DNA of 64,000 nt. It comes from Achromobacter sp. Bel (GTDB lineage Bacteria > Pseudomonadota > Gammaproteobacteria > Burkholderiales > Burkholderiaceae_B). Under the pieces are notes generated by a model. The model was not told the DNA's origin. It ran no database searches and saw only the letters and a program-made list of their open reading frames with translations. Of this stretch, positions 63,723 to 64,000 are shown piece after piece; the first letter of the stretch is position 1, and each line of letters begins with the position of its first letter. The stretch lies in NCBI RefSeq assembly GCF_012928505.1, contig NZ_JABBJN010000001.1:62001-126000 (forward strand), in the 5' to 3' direction. A program made the position numbers and the translations under genes.

Positions 63723-64000
63723 TCACAGGAAACCGATCGAGAACCAGGGAAAGGCGGCGACGACGATCAGCCCGACCAGCAGCGCGGCGATGTAGCCCCA
63801 GATCGGGCCGATGCCCTCGTTGGGATCGACACGGCTGATGGCGCAGGCGCCGTAGTAGCCCACGCCGAAGGGCGGCGCGAACAGGCCGATGCCCATGGCG
63901 AAGATCACGACCATCGCGTAATGGACCTCATGCACGCCGGCCTGCACGGCGATCGGGAACAGCAGCGGCCCGAACAGCACGATGGCGGGAATGCCCTCCA
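63723..64000 (-). CDS. TRAP transporter large permease (DctM), C-terminal part
   Basis: Minus-strand frame open to the window edge, about 92 codons, with the 5' portion outside. VLFGPLLFPIAVQAGVHEVHYAMVVIFAMGIGLF (pieces), PPFGVGYYGACAIS and VGLIVVAAFPWFS are typical of the DctM/SiaM C-terminus. It is the Na+-dependent uptake component for an organic acid, placed to feed the VOC, RuBisCO-like and kinase genes downstream on the same strand. DctP and DctQ are expected beyond the window. Confidence 0.85.
   Translation of the reverse strand, partial: EGIPAIVLFGPLLFPIAVQAGVHEVHYAMVVIFAMGIGLFAPPFGVGYYGACAISRVDPNEGIGPIWGYIAALLVGLIVVAAFPWFSIGFL

Overview
The window reads as a chromosomal segment of a GC-rich betaproteobacterium of the Alcaligenaceae (Achromobacter/Bordetella-like). 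This is inferred from gene content, gene order and the style of the proteins (isc operon, Bug-type binding protein, several ABC and TRAP uptake systems, prfB-lysS, recJ-rpfE); no database was consulted. Nearly all of it is protein-coding. I found no rRNA, tRNA, CRISPR array, insertion sequence or prophage.

Layout. 1-4838: iron-sulfur cluster operon (iscS cut by the window edge, iscU, iscA, hscB, hscA, fdx, iscX), closed by a strong terminator. 5004-6460: a tandem-domain methylglyoxal synthase, then a decay zone with a truncated, frameshifted LysR fragment and the tail of a lost crotonase gene, bracketed by a 17-bp direct repeat. 6461-16030: a catabolic regulon of a divergent enoyl-CoA hydratase and an eight-gene operon (branched-chain-type ABC transporter, acyl-CoA synthetase, thiolase, TetR regulator), with a TetR-type palindrome in the divergent promoter region. 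16014-19788: a small membrane protein, lysS, an SDR gene and prfB with its programmed +1 frameshift. 20042-27008: an MFS carrier, recJ, an RpfE-like protein, a Lol lipoprotein exporter (one permease plus LolD) and tatD.

27135-37652 is an iron island. A Fur-box-controlled TonB-dependent receptor is followed by a two-component system. Divergent from that system is a second Fur-box-controlled receptor in operon with a complete siderophore ABC importer. The pairing of the two-component genes with a FepA/PfeA-like receptor resembles PfeR-PfeS of Pseudomonas. 37693-41172: an MFS efflux-type protein and a lipoprotein of the cyclic-nucleotide phosphodiesterase/5'-nucleotidase family. 41308-48965: a minus-strand operon of amidohydrolase, binding protein, two permeases, ATPase, FMN-dependent monooxygenase and thiM, which looks like uptake and breakdown of an unknown organosulfur or heterocyclic compound.

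49343-57224: gabD with a G10 tract upstream; an RNA/DNA end-repair cassette (ATP-dependent polynucleotide ligase plus HD-Pnk end-healing enzyme); then a LysR regulator divergent from an aminotransferase, a Bug binding protein and an RraA/HMG-aldolase-like enzyme. 57439-60372: comEC and an orphan secreted TonB-C-domain protein. 60451-64000: a minus-strand cluster with a DUF1537 acid-sugar kinase (OiaK-like), a RuBisCO-like protein that keeps the catalytic residues (OiaX-like), a VOC-fold protein and the end of a TRAP large permease, best explained as apionate/isoapionate-type sugar-acid catabolism.

The most notable systems are the ligase/HD-Pnk cassette, the RuBisCO-like cluster, the receptor-linked two-component iron island, the duplicated methylglyoxal synthase and the unassigned monooxygenase/amidohydrolase operon.
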